37,068 bases of DNA from Rhodospirillaceae bacterium (lineage in GTDB: Bacteria; Pseudomonadota; Alphaproteobacteria; SHVZ01): positions 1 through 37,068 of the forward strand of contig JAEULB010000209.1 of NCBI GenBank assembly GCA_016792585.1. The letters are read 5' to 3'. The position numbers were made by a program, and so were the translations under genes. Positions 7,237 through 15,053 of the stretch are shown piece by piece; positions within the stretch are counted from its first letter, which is position 1, and each line of letters starts with the position of its first letter. Under the pieces are notes generated by a model. The model ran no database searches and was not told where the DNA came from. It saw nothing but the letters and a program-made list of their open reading frames with translations.

Positions 7237-9429
7237 TCAGGAGACGAGAAGAACGGACGCGTCCGACTTCTGCAGTACCGATAAGACGACATTGCCGAAG
7301 AACATCGTCTCGCCGGGGCGGCGGTGCACGCCCATGACGATCAGGTTGTGCCGGCCGCGCTTCGCCACCTTCAGGATCGCTTCGTCCGGATGGCCGTCGA
7401 CGAGGACCGAGGTTCGGGCCTCGGTGTCGTAGCGCTCGGCCAGGAGCGCCACGTCCTTCAGGATCTCTTCCTCGTGCCGTCGGCTGACGCTGGCGCGCGT
7501 CCGCCTCGACTGCCCCTCGACGGCGCTCGAGACGTAGAGGGCAGTGATCGGCACGTCGTTGGCACGCGCCAGCGCGACCGCGACCTCGGCCGCGCGGCGC
7601 GAGACATCGGTGCCGCTGACCGGCAGCAAGATACGGAAACCGCTCTCGGGCCGCTCGAGATGCTTGCCGCGCCCCGCGACGATCAGCGACGGGCCGTCGA
7701 AACCCGAGGCGACGGCGGCGAGCTTCTCATCGAAGGTGCCCTTGGGGTCGAGCGTGCGCTCGAGTCCGATGACCATGAGGTCGTGGCCCTTGCGTGCCTC
7801 CTCGGCGACTGCGTCGACCGGATTCTCGACATTGGCGCGGGTGGTGACATCGACCTTCGCCGGCTTGGCCTCGTCCAGCTGCTGCTCGACCTCGGCGACT
7901 GCCGCGGCGCCGGCCTTGGCCGCCGATTCCGGGCTCTGCTCTTCCTTCGCCGCCTTCTTCGTCCGCTCCTCCTCGCCAAGGTGGAGGACGGTGATCGGCT
8001 TGCCGCGGGCGCCGGCGATCAGGCCGGCGACGCGCGCGGCGAAGCGGCCGTTCGGGCTGTCGTCGACCGAGACGAGGAAGCGCTCGACGTTGGGGAGGAA
8101 GCCCTTGGCCTCGAACTCCTCGCGGGCGAGGCGGGCGCTCTCATCCTCGCTGAGCGGCAGCCGCCCCAGGGCCCAGCGCAAGGTCGGCGGCATTGCCAGC
8201 GTGGTCAGGATCGCCATGGCGACGATCATCGTGAAGAGGTCCTGACTTAGAACGCCCATCGAGAGGCCGATGGTGGCGACGATCACCTCGGTCGAGCCGC
8301 GGGCGTTCATGCCGAAGGCGAGCGCCAGCGCCTCGCGCTTGCTCAGGCCGCCGAACTCGGCGCCGAGGAAGGCGCCGCCGAACTTGCCGAAGCTGGCGAT
8401 CGCGATCAGGCCCAGCGTCAGGAGGAGAAGCGTCGGATCCTTGAGGATCGACAGATCGGCGCTGAGCCCCGCCATCGCGAAGAAGATCGGCATGAACAGG
8501 CCGGCGATCAGGCCGCGAATCTGCTGCTCGATCTGCTTGGTCAGGATCGGCGACTCGCCTACCAGGATGCCGGCGACGAAGGCGCCGAGCACGGTGTGCA
8601 CGCCGATCCCCTGCGTCAGCAGCGCCATCGCGACCATCAGCAGCACGATCACCGAGATCACCCCGGCCTCGCTGATCATCGAGTCGTTGGCCCAACGGAT
8701 CAGCGTGAACACAGCCCGGCGGCCGACAGTCAGGCTGACGATGAGGAACAGCAGCGTCCCGACCACGGCCTTGGCGAGCGACGTCGCGTCCAGCGTCCCA
8801 TGGCTCGCCAGGCTGAAGGTGATCGCGATGATCACCCAGCCGATCGTGTCGTCGATGATCGCGGACGCGACTATCACCTGGCCCAGGTTGCGGCGCATGA
8901 AGTTCATCTCGCGCACGACCATCGCCACGATCTTGACCGACGAGATCGACAGCGCCGTGCCGAGGAACAGCGACGCGACGGTCCGCTGCGCCGGATCGGG
9001 CAGCAGGGAATCAGGAATGAACTGGCCAAGCAGGAAGCCGCAGACGAAGGGGACGGCGACGCCGGTCATCGAGACGCTGGTCGCCGCCCGCCCGGCACGG
9101 CGCACCAGCTTCAGGTCGGTCTCCATGCCGGTCAGCAGCAGAAGCAACAGGATGCCGAGCTGCGAGACGGCATCGATCATGCTCTTCTGGCCAGGGTTCG
9201 GCGGGAAGATCGCGTGCTGCAGCTCGGGCCAGAGCGCGCCGAGCACCGACGGGCCGAGGAGAAGCCCGGCGATCAGCTGGCCCATCACCGCCGGCTGGCC
9301 AACCCTCTGGGCCGCCTCGCCGAGAAGGCGTCCGGCGAAGAGAAGCACCAGGATCTGGACGAAAAACACCACGTCGGACGGCCCGCCCGCGCCGCTGGCG
9401 GCGAAGGCCGGCTCTGCCGATAGAATCAT
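7237..9429 (-). CDS. CPA2-type cation:proton antiporter with tandem universal stress domains
   Basis: This protein of about 730 residues combines a monovalent cation/proton antiporter core (roughly residues 20-410, about 12 helices) with two universal-stress-protein (USP) domains (roughly 435-595 and 600-730). The core has the paired acidic ion-binding residues D193-D194 in AIIDDTIGW and the FGMNARGSTEV motif. The first USP domain has an Ala/Glu/Lys-rich insertion (EERTKKAAKEEQSPESAAKA); the second keeps a nucleotide-loop-like VMGVHRRPGETMFFGN. Such fusions probably regulate ion flux by nucleotide sensing. ATG at 9429 is preferred; an in-frame TTG at 9441 is possible, and neither has a strong Shine-Dalgarno. 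The gene converges with the lactonase gene, 25 bases apart. Na+, K+ or H+ specificity is not determinable. Confidence 0.9.
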   Translation of the reverse strand: MILSAEPAFAASGAGGPSDVVFFVQILVLLFAGRLLGEAAQRVGQPAVMGQLIAGLLLGPSVLGALWPELQHAIFPPNPGQKSMIDAVSQLGILLLLLLTGMETDLKLVRRAGRAATSVSMTGVAVPFVCGFLLGQFIPDSLLPDPAQRTVASLFLGTALSISSVKIVAMVVREMNFMRRNLGQVIVASAIIDDTIGWVIIAITFSLASHGTLDATSLAKAVVGTLLFLIVSLTVGRRAVFTLIRWANDSMISEAGVISVIVLLMVAMALLTQGIGVHTVLGAFVAGILVGESPILTKQIEQQIRGLIAGLFMPIFFAMAGLSADLSILKDPTLLLLTLGLIAIASFGKFGGAFLGAEFGGLSKREALALAFGMNARGSTEVIVATIGLSMGVLSQDLFTMIVAMAILTTLAMPPTLRWALGRLPLSEDESARLAREEFEAKGFLPNVERFLVSVDDSPNGRFAARVAGLIAGARGKPITVLHLGEEERTKKAAKEEQSPESAAKAGAAAVAEVEQQLDEAKPAKVDVTTRANVENPVDAVAEEARKGHDLMVIGLERTLDPKGTFDEKLAAVASGFDGPSLIVAGRGKHLERPESGFRILLPVSGTDVSRRAAEVAVALARANDVPITALYVSSAVEGQSRRTRASVSRRHEEEILKDVALLAERYDTEARTSVLVDGHPDEAILKVAKRGRHNLIVMGVHRRPGETMFFGNVVLSVLQKSDASVLLVS

Positions 9430-9600
9430 CGCCCCCGACAAGGGCGACAGCCGCCGAGCCTGGCGGCGAATATGCCCATGTCGCTGCGAAGCCGCAGGAC
9501 CGGTGCAGGATATGAGGAAGGCGGGGATGGGGAGGTCTCCCGTAGAGACCGGATAACGGGTTGAAGGCGGTGTGGTTCCCCACGATCACGTGACTCTGGC

Positions 9601-9629
9601 TTGACTTGAGGTGTCCTCGCCTCGACCAT
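9601..9629 (+). promoter_or_regulatory. possible sigma70-type promoter for the Vgb-like gene
   Basis: TTGACT (9601-9606) is followed after 17 bases by GACCAT (9624-9629), placing a start near 9636 and a short leader before the ATG at 9662. The -35 match is good and the -10 is weak. A GGTCTC/GAGACC inverted repeat lies upstream at 9534-9550. Assignment is by eye only. Confidence 0.35.
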
Positions 9630-9661
9630 CCCGGCGAGATTTCCGCCGCCGGAGGATTCGG

Positions 9662-10918
9662 ATGATCAAGCTCGCTTCCGCGCATCTCGTGGTCGCGGTC
9701 GTGCTCGGCGTGGCGCCCGCTGCGCTTGCGCAATACGGCGGCGGTGCCAACAGGTTCCCTGACGGCCCCGGCAAGGAGCTGGTGGAGGGCGTCTGCACCG
9801 GCTGCCACCAGCCGAACATGATCACGCGGAGCTCGGGCTACACCCGCGAGGGCTGGCAGGAACTGATCGGCACGATGATCGATCTGTCGCACAGCACCGA
9901 TACGCGGGACCGGATCGTCCAATACCTGGCCACCCAGTTCCCGCCCAACACCCATCGCGCACCGAAGCCGATGCCAGGGCCGCATCAGGTGACCTTCGCC
10001 GAATGGTTCGTGCCGACGCTGGGCCAGCGGTCGCGCGATCCGGTCGAGGCGCCGGACGGATCGATCTGGTGGGTCGGACAGTTCGGCAACGTCATCGGCC
10101 GGCTCGATCCGAAGACCGGTGCGATGAAGGAATACCAGCTGCCGCCCGAGGCGCTGCCGCATTCGGTGACGCTCGATGCGTCCGGCACGCCCTGGTATCT
10201 CGGCAACGGCAACGGCACGATCGGCAAGCTCGATCCGGCGTCCGGCAAGGTCACCGTCTTCAAGATGCCCGATCCGGCCGCGAAGGACCCGCACACGGGC
10301 GAGTTCGACAAGAACGGCGTCCTCTGGTTCACGCTCCAGCAGAGCAACATGGTCGGCCGCCTCGATCCGGCGACCGGCGACATCAAGCTCACCAAAACTA
10401 AGACGCCGGGCGCCAAGCCCTATGGCATCAAGATCGATGCGGACGGCACCCCCTGGTATGCGTGCAACGGGGCTGCCTGTCTTGCCAAGATCGATACGGC
10501 AACGATGGAACTCACCGAGATCAAGCTGCCGACGCCCGGCACCACCGTGCGCCGCCTCGACATCGCCGAGGACGGGATGATCTGGTACGTGAACTCAGGC
10601 AAAGGAAGGATCGGCCGCTACAATCCGAAGACCGGCGAGATCAAGGAATGGGACTCGCCGAGCGGCCCGGAGTCCCACCCCTACGCGATCGCCGTCGTCG
10701 ACGGCGTCGTCTGGTACAACGAGTCGGGCGTGCGCCCTGACATGCTGGTGCGCTTCGATCCGAAGAGCGAACGCTTCCAGAGCTGGGCGATCCCGTCCGG
10801 CGGTGTCCACGCCGGCATCATCCGCCACATGCGGCCGGCGCGTAACGGCGATCTCCTGATCCACCAGAGCAGCACCAACCGGATCGGCCGCGTCACGCCC
10901 AAGACGCCGGGCCAGTAG
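9662..10918 (+). CDS. secreted Vgb-like beta-propeller protein with a haem c motif
   Basis: This 418-residue protein has a Sec signal peptide (1-23, cut after ALA) and so is periplasmic. Residues 45-49 read CTGCH, a CXXCH covalent haem attachment site, in a short cytochrome-c-like domain (about 35-95) that could use a Met near M53 or further on as second axial ligand. From about residue 105 it is a propeller with repeats of the form IGRLDPKTGxxxEY, the virginiamycin B lyase (Vgb) family pattern. ATG at 9662 has GGAGG at the right distance; an in-frame upstream ATG would destroy the signal peptide. Vgb-like propellers are often annotated as streptogramin lyases, but secretion plus a haem suggests a redox or sensing role instead. 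It converges with the next gene with one base between stops. Confidence 0.87.
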   Translation: MIKLASAHLVVAVVLGVAPAALAQYGGGANRFPDGPGKELVEGVCTGCHQPNMITRSSGYTREGWQELIGTMIDLSHSTDTRDRIVQYLATQFPPNTHRAPKPMPGPHQVTFAEWFVPTLGQRSRDPVEAPDGSIWWVGQFGNVIGRLDPKTGAMKEYQLPPEALPHSVTLDASGTPWYLGNGNGTIGKLDPASGKVTVFKMPDPAAKDPHTGEFDKNGVLWFTLQQSNMVGRLDPATGDIKLTKTKTPGAKPYGIKIDADGTPWYACNGAACLAKIDTATMELTEIKLPTPGTTVRRLDIAEDGMIWYVNSGKGRIGRYNPKTGEIKEWDSPSGPESHPYAIAVVDGVVWYNESGVRPDMLVRFDPKSERFQSWAIPSGGVHAGIIRHMRPARNGDLLIHQSSTNRIGRVTPKTPGQ

Positions 10919-10919
10919 C

Positions 10920-11684
10920 CTAGAGCCTGACCCGGAAGTCGTTGCGGCCGCTCAGGTCCCGGCCGCGCATCAGGTAGAGCGTGCGGTCGGCGTGGCCGGC
11001 AGCCAGCTTCTTCTCCTCGGTCTGCCGGCGGGCGAGATCGCGGTCGAACACCGAGTCGGTCGGCATGTAGCGGAGCGTCATGCCGCGGCGCGAGTTGGGC
11101 GAGGTGTTCGCCTCCGAGCCGTGGACCAGGAACACGTCGTGCAGCGAGACCTGGCCGGTCTCGAGCACCAGGTCGACCGCGTCCTTCTCGTCGTACTCCT
11201 CCGGCTGGAGCTCCTGGTTCAGCGTCAGGTTGGTCGCATCGTTGCGGCTGTGCTTGAACAGGCGCCGCGCCTTGTGTGAGCCCTTGATGATCCGAAGGCA
11301 GCCGTTCTCGCGGGTGGATGCGTCGACGGCGATCCAGACCGTGCACGTGGCGATCGGACGGATCGGCCAATACTCGCCGTCCTGGTGCCAGGGTGTCTTA
11401 CGGCCCTTGAAGGCGGGCTTGGCGAAGAAGCTCGAGTTCCAGAGCGCGAAGTTCGGGCCCAGGATCTGCTCGACCATGTCGACGATCGCCGGAATCCGCG
11501 CGTAGTTGAGGAAGGTCGTGTCGTAGGCCAGCACCGTCGGGCAGTAGTCGACGAACTGCGGATGCCTGGCGATCAGCTTGTCATGGTCGCGCCTGATGTC
11601 CTCGATCGTCGACATCGGCAGCTTGAAATCCGGGATCACGTAGCCGTTCTCGGCGTAGGCGGCCAGGTTCGCCTGGGTCAGCAT
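10920..11684 (-). CDS. phytanoyl-CoA dioxygenase (PhyH) family protein
   Basis: This 254-residue Fe(II)/2-oxoglutarate oxygenase-like protein has the metal triad readable as H100-x-D102 (TPWHQDGEYW) and a distal histidine in LHDVFLVHGS, most likely H188. An Arg (RRGMTLRY, R200) is placed to bind 2-oxoglutarate. Members hydroxylate varied small molecules, so phytanoyl-CoA is only the family name. The start has an excellent Shine-Dalgarno (GGAGGAG). It follows the sulfatase gene on the same strand by 26 bases and is the last gene of a three-gene minus-strand unit. Confidence 0.88.
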   Translation of the reverse strand: MLTQANLAAYAENGYVIPDFKLPMSTIEDIRRDHDKLIARHPQFVDYCPTVLAYDTTFLNYARIPAIVDMVEQILGPNFALWNSSFFAKPAFKGRKTPWHQDGEYWPIRPIATCTVWIAVDASTRENGCLRIIKGSHKARRLFKHSRNDATNLTLNQELQPEEYDEKDAVDLVLETGQVSLHDVFLVHGSEANTSPNSRRGMTLRYMPTDSVFDRDLARRQTEEKKLAAGHADRTLYLMRGRDLSGRNDFRVRL

Positions 11685-11710
11685 TCTCGTCTCCTCCGAT
11701 ATCGATCAGA

Positions 11711-13192
11711 TCACTCCGCGTCGGAGCCGTCGATCCTGTTCTGCTCCGGCTTTATGTACCAGCGATGCTGGTCTTCCGGGTCGATGTTGCGGGCCCAGGC
11801 GCCGATCACGTCCTTGTCGCGCCGCCGCTCGCGCATGCGGGCGTCGATCTCCGCCGGATCCCAGTCGGCGAGCAGCCTCGCCTCGAGCCGGGCGCGCGTA
11901 TCGCCGTGCGCCGGATCCTCGGCGAGGTCGCGAAGCTCCTGGGGATCGCTTTCGAGGTCGAAGAGCTGCGGCCGGTAGCCGTGATAGTAGGCGAGCTTCC
12001 ATCGCCCGGAGCGGATCATGCGCTGGCGAACGGCCATGCCGCCGGTCCAGGCCGGGATCTCGTCGGTGCAGTATTCGGAGAAGGCTTCGTCGGTCCAGGC
12101 AGCGGCGCCGTCCTTGGCGACCGCGAGGAAGCTCCTTCCCTGGCCATGCGGCAGCGCCGGTGCCTCGAGCGCATCGAGGATCGTCGCGGTGAGATCGATC
12201 AGGCCGACGACCTGGCTGCGGCGCTCGCCGGCGGGAAGCTGTCCGGGCCAGCTCATGATCAGCGGCACGGTCACCGACTCCTCGTAGAAGGTGTGCTTCC
12301 ACCAGAGCCCGCGCTCGCCGAGCTGGTCGCCGTGATCGGAGGTGTAGGCGACCAACGTGTTCTCGCTCAGGCCCAGGCGGTCCATCGTGTCGAGAACCTT
12401 GCCGATCATGAGGTCCATGCGCGTGACCAAGCCCCAATAGGCCGCCCGCGCGCGAAGCGACGAGGCCGCGTCGACGTCGGCTATCCCGCGATCCTTTCGC
12501 CACCAGTCGAGCCAGGGATGCTCGGAGGCCGGCGCGCCGGTCCTCGGCAGCGGCACCTTGCCGGCATAGAGCGCATAGTCCTCGGGCCAGGCGACGTAAG
12601 GCGGATGCGGCAGCATGAGGCCGACCGACAGGCAGAACGGCTCGGTATCGCCGTCGCGTCGCCGTGCCGCGATGCGTTCGAGCTCGGCGCAGGCGGCCTC
12701 GACCGTGTCGGCGTCTTTGAGCTGATAGGCGCTCTGGCCTGCTCCGGAAACGTCGAGGCTCACCCGCCAGGGATCGTTCGTCCGGTGCAGCGGCCCCATG
12801 TCGCGGCGCGGGATCGCGGCATAGTTCGCCGAGTGGTCGCCGACATCGCGCGTGGCATAGCCGTGCATCTGGTCCGGCCCCATCGCATGCAGCCGTCCGG
12901 CGAGATGCGGGCGGTAGCCGGAGGCTCCGAGCGCGTGCAGCCACGTGGGGCGGTCGGAAGCGAGGAAGTCGTCGTTGGTCCAGCAGTCCTGCGCCGAAGG
13001 ATGGCGCGCGGTCAGCATCGACATGCGGCTCGGCACGCAGATCGGCGACGGGCAATAGGCGTTGTCGAAGACGACACCGCCCGCCGCCAGCCGATCCAGG
13101 TTCGGCGTCCGCACCAGGCCGTCGCCGTAGCAGCCGGTCACGTGGCGGGCGTGCTGATCCGAGAGCAGGTAGAGAAGATTGGGCTTGGCCAT
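11711..13192 (-). CDS. sulfatase (alkaline phosphatase superfamily), formylglycine type
   Basis: This 493-residue sulfatase has the signature CVPSR at 52-56; C52 would be oxidised to formylglycine by a separate maturase not found in this window. Metal and active-site residues include D12 (LLSDQH), D286-H287 (YTSDHGDQ) and K299 (WWKHTFYEES). No signal peptide is seen, so the enzyme is cytosolic, as in choline-sulfatase-like enzymes and unlike many secreted arylsulfatases. The ATG directly abuts the TAA of the upstream hydrolase gene (TAAATG), implying translational coupling. Phosphonate monoester hydrolases share this fold and signature, so the substrate could be a sulfate or phosphonate ester. 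Confidence 0.9.
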   Translation of the reverse strand: MAKPNLLYLLSDQHARHVTGCYGDGLVRTPNLDRLAAGGVVFDNAYCPSPICVPSRMSMLTARHPSAQDCWTNDDFLASDRPTWLHALGASGYRPHLAGRLHAMGPDQMHGYATRDVGDHSANYAAIPRRDMGPLHRTNDPWRVSLDVSGAGQSAYQLKDADTVEAACAELERIAARRRDGDTEPFCLSVGLMLPHPPYVAWPEDYALYAGKVPLPRTGAPASEHPWLDWWRKDRGIADVDAASSLRARAAYWGLVTRMDLMIGKVLDTMDRLGLSENTLVAYTSDHGDQLGERGLWWKHTFYEESVTVPLIMSWPGQLPAGERRSQVVGLIDLTATILDALEAPALPHGQGRSFLAVAKDGAAAWTDEAFSEYCTDEIPAWTGGMAVRQRMIRSGRWKLAYYHGYRPQLFDLESDPQELRDLAEDPAHGDTRARLEARLLADWDPAEIDARMRERRRDKDVIGAWARNIDPEDQHRWYIKPEQNRIDGSDAE

Positions 13193-14941
13193 TTAGCGCG
13201 GGATCACCGGAAGCGTGATGCGCGACGGCTTGTCGGCATCGTGATGGATGGTCTGGTCGGCAGCCTTGCCTTCGCTCTCGAAGCCGACTCGGCCGCCGGT
13301 GTTCAGGTTGCGGTCGTAGCGCGGGAAGTTGCTCGACGAGATCTCGACACGGATGCGGTGCCCCTTCTTGAAGAGATTGGCGGTCGACCAGAGATCGATC
13401 TTGAACTCGGCCGGCGTGTTCGGCGTCAGCATCTCAGGCTTGAAGCCCGGCTCGTAGAGTTTCTCGTAAGGTGCGATGCCCTTCCGCAGATCCTCGGGAT
13501 TCCAGCCGTCAGCGGCCTTGCGGAATCGCGCTCGGCAGATGCCATCGGTCAGCAGCAGGGCGCGGCCGTCAGGGTAGACGTCGACCAGGGTCGCGGTGAA
13601 GTCGGTGTCGATGGCCGAGGAGGAGGCCCAGATCGTCGCCGTCACCGGGCCGGTGACTTCGACGTCCTGGGTCAGCGGCTCGGTCGTGTAGCAGATCACG
13701 TCCTTCCGCTCCTCGACCTTGCGGCGGTCGCGCGGACCGCACAGCTCCTTCATCTGGTAGCTGCCGCCCCAGGTCGGCACCGGGTCCTTCGGATCGTAGC
13801 GGTACTTGTCGGGCGTCTCGGGGCCCGCCGGCCTCACGGTGTCGAGCTTGCCTGCGGCATGGAGGTAATAGTCGGTGAAGCGCGTGCGCTTCAGCGGCCA
13901 CTCCTCTTCGTGACGCCATGTGTTCTCGCCCTGGATGAACAGGTGGAGCGCCGGCTCCTCGTCCATCCCGTTCTTCACCCCCTTCAGGCGTGCGTCGTAC
14001 CAGCGAAGATGCATCTCGATCGCGTCAGGCTCGGCCTTCGGCCTGCAGACCATGTCGGTGAAGGTACCGTTCGGGCCGAGATGGAACTCCGGCGCGTTCC
14101 GGCCCCAGGGCGCCACCTGGTGGCCCCACGGACCGATGATGATCTTGGAGAACTTCCGCGCCTCGGGCGAGCGCGCCTTCTTCTTCCAGCCCTGGAACAC
14201 CCTGATCGTCTCGTTCAGCAGTGAGTCGTACCAGCCGGTCATGAAGTACGACGGCACGTCGACCTTGTCGTAGCGGTGCCGGAGCGAATAGTTGGACCAG
14301 AAGTGCCCGTAGGACTCGTTCGCGATCACGTCGCGGACATAGGGGCTGTCGGCGATTTCGTCCCAGACATTGTGCAGCGGCAGGTGGCTCTGGATCGCAG
14401 CCAAGTCGAGCTGGGCGATCGCCTCGCCCTGCATCGTGCGGCCGACCATGTTCGGGAAGAACACGGTGTTGGCCCAGGCGATCAGTCCGTCGCAGCGGTG
14501 ATGGCCGAAATTATCCTGCTGCGATGCGATCGGGACCAACGCCGCCAGATGCTTGCTGCCGTCGGGGGCCGGGCAGGTCTGGGTGAATCCTGGATAGGAA
14601 ATGCCGAAGGTGCCGATCTTGCCGTCGCTCCAGGGCTGCCGGCCGATCCACTCATGCGTGTCGAACCCGTCGGGAATCTCGCAGATATAGGGATCCCAGG
14701 TGCCGTCCGAGTCGTGTCGCCCGCGCGAGTCCTGCAGCACGACCGCGTAGCCGGCCTTCACGAATCCGACCGCCCAACGGACGTAGCGCGCTTCCTTCGA
14801 GTGGTAAATCGTCCTCAGGAGGAGCGTCGGATAGCGCTTCTCGCCATGCGGCAGATAGATGTCGGCCGACAGCTCGACCCCGTCCCGCATCGGGATCTTC
14901 TGGTGCAGCTTGAGGCGGAACGGCTGGGCGGGACTGGTCAC
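13193..14941 (-). CDS. CocE/NonD family hydrolase
   Basis: This 582-residue alpha/beta hydrolase belongs to the cocaine esterase / X-Pro dipeptidyl-peptidase S15 family. The nucleophile is S115 in GTFGISYPG; the acid is probably D238 (TGWYDSLL) and the base H273 (GPWGHQ). Residues ~330-580 form the C-terminal jelly-roll domain typical of the family. No signal peptide is visible. A GTG start at 14941 is supported by AGGGGAG eight bases upstream. Family members cleave esters, amides or acyl-peptides. It heads the unit hydrolase-sulfatase-oxygenase, which could act together on an ester- or sulfate-bearing compound. Confidence 0.9.
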   Translation of the reverse strand: MTSPAQPFRLKLHQKIPMRDGVELSADIYLPHGEKRYPTLLLRTIYHSKEARYVRWAVGFVKAGYAVVLQDSRGRHDSDGTWDPYICEIPDGFDTHEWIGRQPWSDGKIGTFGISYPGFTQTCPAPDGSKHLAALVPIASQQDNFGHHRCDGLIAWANTVFFPNMVGRTMQGEAIAQLDLAAIQSHLPLHNVWDEIADSPYVRDVIANESYGHFWSNYSLRHRYDKVDVPSYFMTGWYDSLLNETIRVFQGWKKKARSPEARKFSKIIIGPWGHQVAPWGRNAPEFHLGPNGTFTDMVCRPKAEPDAIEMHLRWYDARLKGVKNGMDEEPALHLFIQGENTWRHEEEWPLKRTRFTDYYLHAAGKLDTVRPAGPETPDKYRYDPKDPVPTWGGSYQMKELCGPRDRRKVEERKDVICYTTEPLTQDVEVTGPVTATIWASSSAIDTDFTATLVDVYPDGRALLLTDGICRARFRKAADGWNPEDLRKGIAPYEKLYEPGFKPEMLTPNTPAEFKIDLWSTANLFKKGHRIRVEISSSNFPRYDRNLNTGGRVGFESEGKAADQTIHHDADKPSRITLPVIPR

Positions 14942-15015
14942 GCGCGGTCTCCCCTGGATCAGCCCCAGCGTCCATGGTCCGCGCGACGTTTCAAGTGGGT
15001 TCGACGGTGCGCGAA

Positions 15016-15046
15016 CCCCTCTCCCGATGCCTCATCGGAAGAGGGG
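15016..15046 (-). terminator. strong hairpin just after the DAHP synthase gene
   Basis: On the minus strand two 14-nt arms (15033-15046 and 15016-15029) pair throughout with a 3-nt loop and one G-U wobble; on the plus strand that pair is a C-A mismatch, so the structure favours minus-strand RNA. It lies eight bases past the stop of the DAHP synthase. No U tract follows, so it may act as an mRNA 3' stabiliser or rho-assisted stop, or may be a dispersed genomic palindrome. Confidence 0.55.
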
Positions 15047-15053
15047 ATCGACC

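Noticed and set aside
9534..9550. GGTCTC/GAGACC hairpin as a terminator
   Set aside because: It has no T tract and lies between divergent genes, so there is no transcript for it to end; it could be an operator but nothing else supports that.
9662..10918. Streptogramin (virginiamycin B) resistance gene
   Set aside because: Only the propeller fold is shared; the protein is secreted and has a haem site, so antibiotic lyase activity is not supported.
11765..14224. An 819-codon plus-strand open frame opposite the sulfatase and CocE-type genes
   Set aside because: It spans two well-supported minus-strand genes and shows Arg/Ala/Val-rich shadow composition with no recognisable motif.
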